Source: Leptasterias polaris
Lineage: Eukaryota; Echinodermata; Asteroidea; Forcipulatida; Asteriidae
DNA length: 64,000 bases
Assembly (NCBI GenBank): GCA_037783415.1
Contig: JAZGTN010000016.1
Span: forward strand, 369,001 to 433,000
Direction: 5' to 3'
Shown: positions 51,301-58,096 of the stretch, one piece after another
How positions within the stretch are numbered: the first letter of the stretch is position 1
How the letters are laid out: the number at the start of each line of letters is the position of its first letter
Translations under genes and position numbers: made by a program
The notes under the pieces: model-generated
Seen by the model: the letters and a program-made list of their open reading frames with translations, nothing else
Told to the model about the DNA's origin: nothing
Database searches by the model: none

Positions 51301-51327
51301 GTGGAGTCTGTCTTGTCAGACAACTGA
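27269..51327 (+). CDS. thoc1: THO complex subunit 1 (THOC1), complete, 18 exons
   Basis: Exons: 27269-27316, 33532-33605, 34407-34467, 36159-36344, 37223-37271, 38080-38175, 38661-38737, 39246-39407, 40304-40429, 41385-41485, 42439-42556, 42827-42897, 44309-44341, 46455-46589, 47506-47589, 48539-48695, 50632-50710, 51044-51327. They total 1941 nt, i.e. 646 residues and TGA; human THOC1 has 657. Matches to the human protein run along the whole length: LDQAF, SAGKNYLLRMCN-like block (124-139), LLRRLSKSQ, GRIQLFLARFFPL, YRKFW, a basic nuclear-localisation-like RARKR (401-405), LTRLWNICPDN, LRLLARRSP, an acidic stretch (about 530-553) and a death domain (about 556-640). Known role: THOC1 is a core subunit of THO/TREX, which couples transcription to nuclear mRNA export. 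The start at 27269 has an A at -3 and G at +4; an in-frame ATG at 27254 has a weaker context. Confidence 0.97.
27965..29105 (-). mobile_element. Non-LTR retrotransposon, 5'-truncated, minus strand
   Basis: The 3' end at about 27970 carries repeats of ATTCATTGTCA on the minus strand; the 3' UTR runs to 28208, then an open frame to 29105. Lies in THOC1 intron 1. Confidence 0.82.
28209..29105 (-). pseudogene. Non-LTR ORF2 C-terminal region (298 codons)
   Basis: LLLFGCEIWGFEDLGHIETF is the usual start of the post-RT region of these polyproteins. The zinc-binding-like CRVCILCQQDKLGDEFHYLF plus ECP lies near the C-terminus. Family knowledge: such tails end ORF2 proteins with endonuclease and reverse transcriptase, both missing here. 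The intact 298-codon frame points to a fairly recent insertion. Confidence 0.85.
29110..30172. other. THOC1 intron 1, no feature recognised
   Basis: AT-rich, no coding remnant or repeat family recognised. Confidence 0.5.
30181..31252. mobile_element. hAT-type non-autonomous element with 8-bp target duplication (1072 bp)
   Basis: Ends CAGCGTTGTAGCCACG and, inverted, CAGGGTTGTAGCTAGAAC. CCTATAAC flanks it exactly on both sides (30173-30180 and 31253-31260). An internal direct duplication of about 120 bp (30525-30720) contains CTTGCTT-ACTC and GCCGCGTGCG. No transposase fragment is visible. Confidence 0.92.
31261..32355. other. THOC1 intron 1, no feature recognised
   Basis: No repeat family or coding remnant seen. 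Confidence 0.45.
32356..32693. mobile_element. Long near-perfect inverted repeat (338 bp)
   Basis: From AGGTGAAATAATTTTTCG to its complement CGAAAAATTATTTCACCT. The arms pair over about 140 bp around GACTGCCC-AGCATCCGTGATGTTTGCC-GGGCAGTC. The right arm has an extra segment of about 30 bp near 32617-32645. Confidence 0.88.
32694..33531. other. THOC1 intron 1, end; nothing recognised
   Basis: Unremarkable sequence up to the exon 2 acceptor. Confidence 0.45.
33532..33605 (+). CDS. thoc1: THOC1 exon 2
   Basis: Residues 17-41. Helical, poorly conserved stretch whose length matches the human spacer exactly. Acceptor TTACAG ends at 33531, donor GTAAGC at 33606. Confidence 0.88.
33606..34406. other. 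THOC1 intron 2; nothing recognised
   Basis: 800 bp with no recognisable repeat. Open frames at 33831-34252 have no family features. Confidence 0.45.
34407..34467 (+). CDS. thoc1: THOC1 exon 3
   Basis: Residues 41-61, SEAEKKVALDQAFRD, matching ENEKKCTLDQAFRG in human. Confidence 0.92.
34598..34985 (-). repeat. Interspersed repeat, palindrome-containing, shared with 52610-52930
   Basis: Shared blocks: GGTGGTCGCGTTTTTGAGATATCACCGAAAAACC, and the inner hairpin TCTGAGAAGCGTTACAG-TCGTAACGCTTCTCAGA. Opposite orientation to 52610-52930. Confidence 0.78.
34984..35800 (+). repeat. Repeat family E, interrupted by a nested MITE
   Basis: 34984-35319 matches 14385-14740. The next copy resumes at 35477 (GTCGAAGACCATTATCTTCACTC) after the inserted element 35320-35476. 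Ends near 35790. Confidence 0.72.
35320..35476. mobile_element. 157-bp foldback MITE with TA duplication
   Basis: Ends ACCGATCCATTAAGCCCCGCC and, inverted, ACCGATCCATTAAGCCACGCC; TA at 35318-35319 and 35477-35478. Nested inside family E. Confidence 0.85.
35777..35853. mobile_element. Short TA-flanked foldback (about 75 bp)
   Basis: TAGACCCATTGCACAATG at the left and TGTGCAATGGGTCTA at the right, flanked by TATA. Confidence 0.6.
36159..36344 (+). CDS. thoc1: THOC1 exon 4
   Basis: Residues 62-123, 62 codons, phase 0 at both ends. Includes ICSPATPFLLLSDVFE (human ICTASTPFVLLGDVLD) and FRFVEDRVNTWKS. Confidence 0.95.
36860..36998. repeat. 24-bp tandem repeat, about 6 copies
   Basis: Diverged units of TGGTTGCTATGGGTATAGTACAC in THOC1 intron 4. 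Confidence 0.85.
37223..37271 (+). CDS. thoc1: THOC1 exon 5
   Basis: Residues 124-140, NVLYTSGKNYLLRMCN plus a split Asp codon; nearly identical to human. Confidence 0.95.
37535..37700 (+). repeat. Repeat family E, partial
   Basis: CATTCCAAGCAAAAATATTTCAG, CAACATGACCGTCTTTATACCATG as in 14600-14680. The following 380 bp to exon 6 show no clear family. Confidence 0.65.
38080..38175 (+). CDS. thoc1: THOC1 exon 6
   Basis: Residues 140-172, DLLRRLSKSQDTVFCGRIQL then FLARFFPLDEKS; the most conserved block of the protein. Donor GTTTGT at 38176 is non-optimal. Confidence 0.95.
38661..38737 (+). CDS. thoc1: THOC1 exon 7
   Basis: Residues 172-197, GLNLVSQFHLDNVTSFNT. Donor GTAAGT at 38738. Confidence 0.94.
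38879..38990 (+). pseudogene. Decoy copies of THOC1 exon 8 start
   Basis: CTCCAG|CCTGAAGACAGAGAG at 38879 and CTCTAG|TCTGAAGACAGAGACGAGAC at 38959 duplicate the acceptor and first bases of exon 8 (39246). The second copy matches 21 of 22 bases, then runs to TAG after 10 codons; neither has a donor. Confidence 0.75.
39246..39407 (+). CDS. thoc1: THOC1 exon 8
   Basis: Residues 198-251. An acidic SEDKDETMEFEEGEM lead is followed by IDYQLYRKFWALQDYFRDP. Its first 22 bases recur upstream as decoys (see 38879-38990). Confidence 0.94.
39455..39610 (-). repeat. SINE family B
   Basis: Minus strand: GGATGGGATTCAAACCCATAACC, TTCTAGAGCAGGTATCTTATCCACTAGACCAC. Confidence 0.72.
39880..40274 (-). repeat. 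SINE family A split by a MITE
   Basis: Minus-strand SINE: 39880-40073 (body and B-box GGGACTTGAACCCACAC) continues at 40228-40274 (AGAGCTTGACTAGGGTGCTC, TTAACCGCTCGACCACA). Confidence 0.8.
40074..40227. mobile_element. MITE, family GGCCCAATTTCATAAAG
   Basis: Inverted ends GGCCCAATTTCATAAAGC and GCTTTATGAAATTGGGCC. Inserted in the SINE with a 2-3-bp duplication (CA or CCA). Relatives at 52065-52322, 52345-52540 and 58605-58785. Confidence 0.8.
40304..40429 (+). CDS. thoc1: THOC1 exon 9
   Basis: Residues 252-293, ending KHVFFAKYLTSEK (human EHVYFAKFLTSEK). 42 codons. Confidence 0.94.
40630..40830. repeat. Dispersed repeat shared with 10440-10670
   Basis: GGCGTTCATAGCCATACGTGTGTTGG and GGTACTCAATGTAAAATATATTAGTAC match the copy in the ABCA gene. 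Confidence 0.5.
40899..41274. mobile_element. CAG-ended DNA element with 5-bp target duplication (376 bp)
   Basis: Both ends read CAGGGCTCGAATTT inward. AGTAT flanks it on both sides (40894-40898 and 41275-41279). Non-coding, in THOC1 intron 9. Confidence 0.72.
41385..41485 (+). CDS. thoc1: THOC1 exon 10
   Basis: Residues 294-327, LYDLQLSDSTFRRYVLLQFL and FQYLNQHVKFK. The donor GTAAGT starts at 41486 after GG, phase 2. Confidence 0.93.
41560..42160 (+). pseudogene. Non-LTR reverse transcriptase fragment, frameshifted
   Basis: Core RT motifs are visible across frames: GVPQG/SVLGP-like start, YINDLPGEVLSRLTMYADDS with the catalytic YADD, then thumb-like sequence in another frame (about 41792-42050) and LMEYYCHIW near 42058. 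Several frame changes and stops. In THOC1 intron 10. Confidence 0.82.
42439..42556 (+). CDS. thoc1: THOC1 exon 11
   Basis: Residues 327-366, with YIKNTTETVYEILKE (human WIEDTTKSVYQLLSE) and PGGEEF. Confidence 0.93.
42827..42897 (+). CDS. thoc1: THOC1 exon 12
   Basis: Residues 367-390, HILDREEHWNMWKNEACPSY. Donor GTAAGA at 42898. Confidence 0.93.
42907..43556. mobile_element. Possible DNA element with inverted ends (about 650 bp)
   Basis: CATTACAGGAAAGTTCCATTAA at the left and TTAATGGAGCTTTCCTGTAATG at the right. A related end (GGAGCTTTCCCGTAATG) lies at 25911-25928. No target duplication identified. Confidence 0.5.
43962..44113. mobile_element. Foldback MITE, family CTCGATTTCACAAAG (152 bp)
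   Basis: CAGGGCTCGATTTCACAAAG at the left and its complement at the right; core CATCTTAAGATG. Best of three copies. The preceding 400 bp hold nothing clear. Confidence 0.85.
44309..44341 (+). CDS. thoc1: THOC1 exon 13 (33-nt microexon)
   Basis: Residues 390-401, PDTPAAQPKP between split Lys and Arg codons. Only 33 nt, phase 2 at both ends, so skipping it would keep the frame. It lies in the low-conservation linker before the basic motif. Confidence 0.85.
44460..44710 (-). repeat. SINE family C
   Basis: Near copy of 9940-10220, including GGTTGTGAAGCCAGGGACTC and GGTAGGGACTGAAAACCCA. Confidence 0.75.
44825..46355 (-). repeat. SINE family A split by a 1.2-kb element
   Basis: 44825-44959 holds the SINE 3' part (CACTGCCAGAAACACCGGGC) and 46179-46355 the 5' part with the tRNA-like head (GACCGGGAGTCGAACCCACAC, TTAACCGCTCCGCCACGATG). 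Removing 44960-46178 and one CATTAC restores the family order. Confidence 0.85.
44960..46178. mobile_element. CAG-ended DNA element with 6-bp target duplication (1219 bp)
   Basis: Left end CAGACCATAATTTTAAAGG; right end, inverted, CAGGCCTTCATTTGAATAAA. CATTAC flanks both sides (44954-44959 and 46179-46184). Sub-terminal palindromes GGAGCGCGATCGCGCTCC at 44978 and GGAGAGCGATTTACAGCTCTCC near 46133. No transposase is recognised inside. Confidence 0.8.
46455..46589 (+). CDS. thoc1: THOC1 exon 14
   Basis: Residues 401-446. Basic RARKR and HKK (nuclear-localisation-like), then MGSPELTRLWNICPDNLDAC, matching human [20 protein letters not shown]. Confidence 0.95.
46590..47505. other. THOC1 intron 14; nothing recognised
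   Basis: About 900 bp with no clear repeat or coding remnant. Confidence 0.45.
47506..47589 (+). CDS. thoc1: THOC1 exon 15
   Basis: Residues 446-474, PSLKEYFEEAIDQADP (human PTLEEFFEEAIEQADP). Confidence 0.94.
47630..48170. mobile_element. DNA element with 19-bp perfect inverted ends (541 bp)
   Basis: TAGGCCTTTTCACACTATC and its exact reverse complement at 48152-48170. The interior repeats AGTGTGAAAAGG and GACACG-type blocks. No target duplication is clear. Confidence 0.78.
48225..48405. mobile_element. Foldback element with small internal tandem repeat
   Basis: GGCGATTACCCAATCCTGTC against GACAGGATTGAGTATTCGCC; between them GGTGTCGTAGAGACAAAT occurs about three times. Confidence 0.65.
48539..48695 (+). 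CDS. thoc1: THOC1 exon 16
   Basis: Residues 474-526, VVNNSNFAWCALRLLARRSP then YLELMVTKLAKDMP. Donor GTAGGT at 48696; the following intron holds the 17-bp minisatellite. Confidence 0.95.
48775..49125 (+). repeat. Repeat family E
   Basis: CATGAAATAACAAACCTGTGAAAATTTGAGCTCAATTGG and GTGTGAATCTGTGAACATTTGTG, as in 14385-14740. Confidence 0.75.
49239..50565 (+). repeat. 17-bp minisatellite, about 78 copies (THOC1 intron 16)
   Basis: Unit GGGATGCAGACTGCCCT with variants ACTACACT, ATGTTCACTGCCCT and ACTGTCCT. 17 is not a multiple of 3, so three units make a 51-nt period, and all three + frames stay open for 343, 416 and 452 codons, encoding the same 17-residue peptide MQTALGCRLPWDADCPG in rotation. 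A segment at 49521 recurs at 49980, exactly 459 bp (27 units) later. Confidence 0.97.
50632..50710 (+). CDS. thoc1: THOC1 exon 17
   Basis: Residues 527-553, acidic linker (DDENDDLLKGEDD) that precedes the death domain, as in human. Confidence 0.92.
50720..50880 (+). repeat. SINE family B, diverged
   Basis: GTCGTGGGTTCAAATCCCAAC B-box-like block and the tail ACAGTGCTAAACACACATTGGTGTATGG, between THOC1 exons 17 and 18. Confidence 0.6.
51044..51327 (+). CDS. thoc1: THOC1 exon 18 (death domain)
   Basis: Residues 553-646 and TGA at 51325-51327. A six-helix death-domain pattern: LGDNWKTLASEL, DEDITYIQTEN, AMMTAWRNREGDKAT, VLTKALMESGL. Confidence 0.96.
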
Positions 51328-51499
51328 GAGTCTGTGAGGGCTCTCTGCCTCTGGAGTAAATTGGTAAACAATAGACCAGTCCTTCAGAACAGACAAAAGT
51401 GCCGCTGATTCCTCCGTTTTGGGGGGGGTGTTGTTTTTTTAAATTGATAGTTTAGGGTCCATCAAACAACAATTTGCTGAAGCAGAACTTGAATCTGTT

Positions 51500-51700
51500 T
51501 CCTCCGTGTTAACGTGCTCTACCAACTGAGCTATCTAGCCCCTAATGTTGGTGGTCATCCTATTTTATCAATATCTTTGTTCGGGGGGTGCCAGTCAGAA
51601 GCCATCTGTATCTGCCGTATTATAGCCAAGGATCACACCCAAGTTTAGGATACATGTGTACAACCTGGGAAGCGGCAGCCAAGAGATCACCTTAAGGGGA
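51500..51700 (+). repeat. Inverted tRNA-like segment joined to RT-tail sequence
   Basis: GTGCTCTACCAACTGAGCTATCTAG is the inverted tRNA-like head of 21117-21188; it runs into AATGTTGGTGGTCATCCTATTTTATC and GGGGGTGCCAGTCAGAAGCC, the RT-tail sequence of 14741 and 20811. Confidence 0.7.
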
Positions 51701-52064
51701 TGTTATTTTTATTTCAAATATCAAATAAGAAACCAACAGGGAAACTGACTGGATAAATTTTTAACAATTTTGGTTTCTCTTTTCAAACAAATGGCATTAC
51801 GATCTTACTTAAAACGGTCGTTGACAGACTGTTTCCTCCTACAGCAAAATATTTTCAGACAGCAAAGCAAACCTTGTCATACTTTTAAAACTCTTTCCCA
51901 TACTCAAAGTTTGAGTGGAACCATTTCTGAGGTATTTATTGGCCCATATAAGCAGCTACACTTTAGGTCTTTTACTCTTGAGTAGCTCTAAAGGCGGGAT
52001 CTTTCACATTTCTCTAGTCCATGATAACTCAAATGTTGGGACTCTGATAGTATGGACCCAATTC

Positions 52065-52540
52065 GCCAGAGCCCAATTTCATGGCTCTGCTTACCGCAGA
52101 GTTCTGCGCTTATGATCACCATTCTCCGCTTACTGTCCAAGCGCCAAATTTCTGTGATAGCTGTGTAAGCGAAGAATACCTTGTAACGTGGAGTACGCAT
52201 GCTCACAAGCAAAACATTTCTGCTAACCCGTGAAATACGCTTGACGTAAGCGCAGAATTCCAAGCTTCCATAAGCACCGATGCTTTGCTTTACGGTAAGC
52301 AGAGCCATGAAATTGGGCCCAGGGCCCCCATGACTCAATTCACCAGGGCCCAATTTCATAAAGCTGTTCAACAGAAAATACTGCTCAGCAAGTTTCTTTG
52401 CTAAGCAGTAAAATGAGTTTGGCACCATGTAACAATGTCAAGTTTATGAAGAGTTCCCTGGTAACATGTTTCTAGTAAGCAATATTTGTCTATGCTTAGC
52501 AACATTTTGTGCTTACAGGCTTTATGACATTGGTCCCTGA
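52065..52540. mobile_element. Two adjacent GGCCCAATTTCAT-family MITEs
   Basis: 52065-52322 (GAGCCCAATTTCATGGCTCTG to CAGAGCCATGAAATTGGGCCC) and 52345-52540 (GGGCCCAATTTCATAAAGCTG to CTTTATGACATTGGTCC). Confidence 0.78.
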
Positions 52541-52609
52541 CATCATCATCACAATAATCTTGGGTCATTTTGGGAGTCAATGTCCCTGCATGTTATATAA
52601 TGGTATGCG

Positions 52610-52930
52610 CATCTAAAGGCACAGTACACGTTTGGTAATGACTCTGAAAATTAATGGCAATAAAAACTCACTTGGTAAGAAGTACAGCAGCTTTGGGTAG
52701 TATAATGAATTTTGAGAAACTTTTATTTTTCGAAGTACTTCGGTTATAGAAAAATATATCACTTTTTATTCCCCAAAATTTGAATATGAGAAGCGTTTCT
52801 GTCAGAAACGCTTCTCAGACTGTGTATTCCTGTGGGAAATATTCTTCCTGCGTGGAAATATTCGCTCCAGTTTTTCGGTGATATTTAAAAAACGCGACCA
52901 CCTTTTGAAGTGAAATTTTCACAGGTTCAC
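52610..52930 (+). repeat. Interspersed repeat with hairpin core
   Basis: Same family as 34598-34985, inverted; core GAGAAGCGTTTCTG-TCAGAAACGCTTCTC. Confidence 0.78.
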
Positions 52931-52997
52931 ACAATTTATTTCTTATAAACAGTGTTTTTGTTTCTGAATTTTCAACTGATGCTTTTATGAAGGCCAG

Positions 52998-53003
52998 AAT
53001 AAA
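52998..53003 (+). terminator. Candidate polyadenylation signal AATAAA
   Basis: Possible end of the THOC1 transcript, 1.7 kb after the stop codon. The intervening repeats make this uncertain. Confidence 0.25.
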
Positions 53004-53359
53004 AGAAACTTTCATTATTTGAACTACAATAATAGTGTCATTTTAGTTGGTATTGATTGATTTGATGTCTGTTGTGTTACATTATTCAAGTCTGTAAAAC
53101 AGTGTGCAAAGTTTTAAGAAATAATTCTTGAATTCCATGGGGGTTTTTCTTGGCCTGAATAGTCATAACTATGTTTTCTTTTTGAAGCATTATTAACTTG
53201 TTGAAGCTACCGAAGTGTCAACCCTTAAACATTCCAAATAGTAGCACAGAAATTAATGGTTTAAACATGCACAATTAATTAGGTATCGGCCATCAGCCAA
53301 AAACCTATTGTTATTGTACTGTTGTTGTCTTTTTCTGCCTCTTCTTCTTCCCCTGAACC

Positions 53360-54300
53360 TTGTCATCAAGATTTTGCAAAAAGTACAAAGGTCAAACAGA
53401 CTTGAAACTTGGCATATACTTGAACCTCAACATGAAGACGGCACTTGAACTGTGATGTCATCAGGTGTCGAATAACAAGGCTTTTAAATTTAAAAAATCA
53501 GCACTTTCTTCTTGCTGTATTTCATTCAATTTGAAAAGTATGGTATTCATGATTGGGCATCTGATAAATCAAGACTGGGCCAACATTTGAAAAGTTAATG
53601 CAAAAATCGTATGACCTTTACTTCCGGTCGTACCGGAAGGTTAAAGTTTGCCTTTGTTGTTTTTCTGGCCAAAATCCAAACTTCTGTACATTGGATCAAC
53701 TTCAAATCTACACCATCTTAAGACTTTGATCAGACATCATTATGAGGCCCTCAAGCATCACGTGACGTCTTCTTGAAGGTAGACTTTTCAAATATTCGTA
53801 TATTCAGAAAATAATGCGCGATCAAGTTGAAACTTTGTAAGTATTCAAGCCGGATGTGTCATATCTACAATTTGAGGTGACGTCGACGTCGTCAAGCGTA
53901 ACGTGATGTCACTTTAACGGTACACTTTTTTGAAAGATTTTTATTTACAGGGAAAAAATGTGTGATCAAATTGAAACTTTGCATGTATTCAAGCCGAGAT
54001 GTGACACATCAAAAATTTGAGGTCCCAATCTAATGACATCATCAAATGTCACAAGACTTCACCTTAAAGGTGCAGTATTACAAGATCCATAAAATATGCG
54101 ATCGGGCTGAAATCGCACATGTATTCAGGCCGGGATGTGTTGCACCTACAATTTGTGGTGACATCATGATGATGTCATCAAGTGTCACAGTGACGCCAGC
54201 TTAAAGGTACACTTCAAAGATTTTCTTTTACAGGAAAAAATGCATGATCAAATTGAAACTTTGCATTTATTCAGAATTTAAGGTCATTTACTATAAAAAA
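53360..54300. repeat. Diverged tandem array, about 140-bp unit, 5-6 copies
   Basis: Recurring blocks TGAAACTTTGCATGTATTCAAG, GGGATGTGTCAC and GATGTCATCAAGTGTCAC at about 53400, 53690, 53830, 53965, 54110 and 54245. No long open frame follows the period. 54300-54890 is plain AT-rich sequence. Confidence 0.7.
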
Positions 54301-54889
54301 TAGGTTATAGTGCTCTTGAAGTGTTGTACAAAACTTGTATTATTTTATTATTTCAAGTTAAACTTAATTGTCTCTGCGGAAAAACCCCACTAAGACTACA
54401 AATTGTACAAGTGTTCGCACTGCAAAGAGGGTTTGCCACAAGTCCAATCCGAACACCATGTTTTTGTTTGATAATTTAACAAAATCTTAGGTCTTGTTTT
54501 CTTTGAAACTGTACTTTTGGGAAAGATTAAAACATTTTTGTTCATTGAAATTGACACTTCACAAAGGAACTTATTAAATATTTGAGATACTTCTTCCTTC
54601 CTTAGGATAAGCACAATTATTTTAAGGTGCGAAATTTTATGATAACCATTTATAAAACCTACCATTTACAGGCTATCCTAGTAGTTGCATTAAACTGATT
54701 TTTATGACTAACTTGTGCAAGAAAAGTTCAATAAATAATTTGAGCGGCTTTTACATACCCTTTCCAAAGACTGAAGGTCTTCTGAGAATTAAAAGTTACA
54801 GTAATAAATGCTTTTTAATGATGAGATAGAAGTTTTTTTGTGAGTGTAAAATTGCACACAAACACATGCCAGCTTTTGAACTGGAAATA

Positions 54890-55115
54890 GCGAAAACGTC
54901 ACAAGACCCAAACAGCGCCCTCAATGAGGTCATTGACGACCCATCATTGGCTGAGAGTTGTGCGCGGCGCGTGCAGGCGTGAACGTTTCCATTGTTTAAT
55001 CTCAGAGCGCGTCGACGGCGGCCAATGCGAGGGCCGAGGGTTCTATTGTTTCCGTGCGCGCGTATGAAGTTGGCGTGATTTGTTTTCAACCGCCGCCCAA
55101 TGACATCACAAACAT
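54890..55115. repeat. CpG-rich repeat related to 7150-7590
   Basis: AAACAGCGCCCTCAATGAGGTC and CATCATTGGCTGAGAGTTGTG match the ABCA-intron repeat. It contributes a CpG-rich block about 470 bp before the translocase start codon. Confidence 0.6.
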
Positions 55116-55328
55116 TAATTTACGAACCGACTGTGAGACCCTTTCATTTTAAGAAGTAACTGTTAGTGAAAATTACACTGTGACATCATTGATTTAAGGA
55201 ATAATTGCTTTGAACTTTAAATGATGCATTTTAATTATAAATTAAATCATGTGCCTTCCTAAAGGATATATGAATTTAAATGTTCACGTATAAATAACTT
55301 TGTGAAACGTAAGCTCAGAAGTTTCTCT

Positions 55329-55366
55329 GGTTAGAAGTTTCTCACACGTGTGAGAAACTTCTAACC
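55329..55366. promoter_or_regulatory. 38-bp perfect palindrome centred on CACACGTGTG
   Basis: GGTTAGAAGTTTCTCACAC followed by its exact reverse complement. The centre contains the E-box CACGTG. It lies 210 bp upstream of the ADP/ATP translocase start codon. A regulatory role is inferred; it could instead be the remains of a foldback element. Confidence 0.6.
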
Positions 55367-55575
55367 AATCACAGCTTCCATCGCTTGCATACTTGATGAG
55401 CTGGCGTTGCTAACAACTCATCTTTGCTCATTCGAAGTTACAGAACAGCAGGTTGTCCTCACCGTATCGGTGCGTTTCATTGAAATTTTCATCAGATTTT
55501 CTGGTTGCAGCTAGCTTTTCATCAACTTTGTTACTTTGCTCTTGAAAACTTGGACAGAGAACAAATTTATCCATC

Positions 55576-55686
55576 ATGGGTTTCGACGCGGTTTCTTTCT
55601 TCAAGGATCTGATGGCCGGCGGGACTGCCGCGGCTATCTCCAAGACCGCAGTGGCTCCCATTGAGCGCGTCAAACTCCTGCTGCAG
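55576..55686 (+). CDS. ADP/ATP translocase exon 1
   Basis: Residues 1-37, [20 protein letters not shown] then the first carrier motif PIERVK. Donor GTAAGT at 55687. Confidence 0.95.
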
Positions 55687-56815
55687 GTAAGTTAAACGAA
55701 ACCACAGTTAGAGATGATTTTGTGTAAAGGATGCACGCAATACGACTTTACAAATAAATAGTAATCTTGCGGGTAAAGCTAGTGTTGGTTCTGAGATCGA
55801 AGAACTGTTATAGTCTCCACAAAAGTTCATCTCAGAAACAACATTTATCCCAAAGATATTTTATACATACCGTTAAGTTAACTATTTATAGTTACCTTAT
55901 CATCCTCACCATGCAAGCTTCAAATAATTATAACTTACATGTGTCAAATGCCTTCTCTTAAAAGAAGGCATTTGATGGCTAACAAAATGTGATATTGAAT
56001 TAAGTTGGTGACGTGATCATTTATTGTCTGGTCAACAGGTGCAGGCTGCTTCTACTCAGATTGCAGCTGATAAGCAGTACAAGGGCATCGTTGACTGCTT
56101 CTCTCGTGTGACCAAAGAACAGGGATTCAAATCCTTGTGGCGTGGAAATCTAGCCAATGTCATCCGCTACTTCCCAACTCAGGCTCTCAACTTCGCCCTG
56201 AAGGACAAGTACAAGCAGATCTTTCTGAGTGGTGTGGACAAGAACAAACAGTTTGCTCGCTACTTTGCCGGCAACCTCGCCTCCGGTGGCGCTGCTGGTG
56301 CAACCTCCTTGTGCTTTGTGTATCCCCTGGACTTTGCCAGGACACGCCTGGCTGCTGACGTCGGGAAAGCCGGTGGTGGTCGTGAGTTCAAGGGACTTGG
56401 AGATTGCTTGACCAAGATTGCCAAGTCCGATGGGATCAAGGGACTGTACCGTGGCTTTGGTGTGTCCGTCCAGGGCATCATCATCTACAGAGCAGCCTAC
56501 TTTGGTACCTACGACACGCTGAAGTCACTGGTTCCAACTGAGTACAACAACTTCTTCGTAAGCTGGATGATCGCCCAGGCTGTTACCACCGGGTCTGGTG
56601 TGGTCAGCTACCCCTTTGACACCGTTCGTCGTCGTATGATGATGCAATCTGGACGCAAAGACATCCTCTACAAGGGAACATTGGATTGCTGGAGTAAGAT
56701 CTTCAAGAAGGAGGGACCATCAGCCTTCTTCAAGGGGGCTTTGTCCAATGTTCTTCGTGGTACAGGAGGTGCCCTGGTACTTGTCTTGTACGACGAGATC
56801 AAGAAGATACTGTAG
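55576..56815 (+). CDS. Mitochondrial ADP/ATP translocase (SLC25A4/5/6 type), complete
   Basis: Two exons, 55576-55686 and 56039-56815 (TAG), give 295 residues; family members are about 298. Three mitochondrial-carrier repeats each carry the Px[DE]xx[KR] motif: PIERVK (28-33), PLDFAR (133-138) and PFDTVR (229-234). The last runs into RRRMMM (234-239), the signature specific to ADP/ATP carriers. Known role: exchange of matrix ATP for cytosolic ADP across the inner mitochondrial membrane. The start has A at -3 and G at +4, with no earlier in-frame ATG seen in the exon. The single intron falls after codon 37. Invertebrates often have one such gene, so it cannot be equated with one vertebrate paralogue and no symbol is given. 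Repeat-free coding sequence, no defects seen. Confidence 0.97.
56039..56815 (+). CDS. ADP/ATP translocase exon 2
   Basis: Residues 38-295 uninterrupted: the rest of repeat 1, repeats 2 and 3, RRRMMM and the C-terminus YDEIKKIL. Acceptor CAACAG ends at 56038. Confidence 0.97.
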   Translation: MQAASTQIAADKQYKGIVDCFSRVTKEQGFKSLWRGNLANVIRYFPTQALNFALKDKYKQIFLSGVDKNKQFARYFAGNLASGGAAGATSLCFVYPLDFARTRLAADVGKAGGGREFKGLGDCLTKIAKSDGIKGLYRGFGVSVQGIIIYRAAYFGTYDTLKSLVPTEYNNFFVSWMIAQAVTTGSGVVSYPFDTVRRRMMMQSGRKDILYKGTLDCWSKIFKKEGPSAFFKGALSNVLRGTGGALVLVLYDEIKKIL

Positions 56816-57960
56816 ACGTCTTGTGGAACACAACTCTCCTTTTTAAAACCCTATACACAAAATTATGTCAGTCCCTTGAAGTTATGTTGACATTGTCTTC
56901 TTTTACTTCAGGATCCGCAAAATAGAAATTGCAGTTTCTCCCGGTAATGCACATTTTGGTTGAATTTAATATTAAGATTTTAGATAGCAAACTAAATTGG
57001 TATATGTTTTCTGGCTTCATTATTAAACTTTTCTGTCATTCAGTAATTCATTAAAAAATGATCCGATTTCTGCCAAGATGTATCACGAATTTAATCCATC
57101 CAAGAAAAACTATAATCCCAATCTTTTGTTCTTCTTTTTTTATATGAATGTATACCTTTCTTCGGAAATTAAGTAAACACATTTTGTGCATGTTTTTACA
57201 AATTTCAAAACCTGTTATCGTTTTCAACTCTCAGACTTTTAAATAAAATAATGATCAATGTTCCGAACAATTGTCTTGTTTGTACTGTAAAGAATACTGT
57301 GCTATCAGTACAGTGTAGTTATAATCTTTTATAGTATTGATCATTTAAAAGACATATATTTCTTCTACACGCCAGTCAATGATATAAATTTCTTTTATTT
57401 ATAATCAATAATGGCGATGTTTGGACAGTTGTTTAAGGCAAGAAAAGGTTTCTAATTGAATGCCCTTTTATCTCATCCCTTCATCAAAATGTTGGGGAAT
57501 GGGTCCTCTTCCTTTGCAAATGCCAGTTTCTGAAATATTTTGCCAAGAGGCCATGCCTTTTGAGCATATTTTCAAGTTGTTTTTTTACTGGTTTCATGAG
57601 TGCATAAAACGTTAATGTACACGTATTTTCCTTACTTTGCTTTTGGTAAAGTCTTCTGGCCGATAACGGGTTTTTGTATTCCATTCTTTGGCAGGGATGG
57701 TCGTTCAATTCTGAGGGAAGATAAATTCAATCTGCCCACAAGTTCTCATTGTTCGAATAGTCTGCAACACATTTATCCGAATATTATATATTATTATCCA
57801 TATATTCGAAATTATAGTAAAACTATACAGCATATTTTTTACGTACTTGGTGTTTTTTTATATTTTGTATTACCCCCTTCTTGAAAATGTGAAAAGTTGC
57901 TCCCATAAAAAGTACGAAACTCGTGTCTCGATGCGTTGGCTTTGTCATGCAAATTAACAC
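56816..57960. other. Translocase 3' UTR and spacer
   Basis: AT-rich. AATAAA at 57242-57247 is a candidate polyadenylation signal (427 nt after the stop). No repeats or genes recognised afterwards. Confidence 0.45.
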
Positions 57961-58096
57961 AGTGCTGCTTCGTGCATGCGCAGTCTTTAATGCAGACAAA
58001 ATGGCTGACTTGTATTGTACGAGACTTCATGTTTTCTCCTCAGTTTTACACATTTTGGGGTCAATTCAGTGGATGGAAACACTGAAAAATTAGTGA
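57960..58096 (+). promoter_or_regulatory. Possible promoter and first exon of an unidentified transcript
   Basis: GTGCATGCGCAG (57973-57984) resembles an NRF1 site (GCGCATGCGC), followed by ACAAAATGGCTGAC with a good start context. The frame has 30 codons, then TAG just before a GTGAGT donor at 58097. Could be a non-coding first exon or a short upstream frame. Confidence 0.3.
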
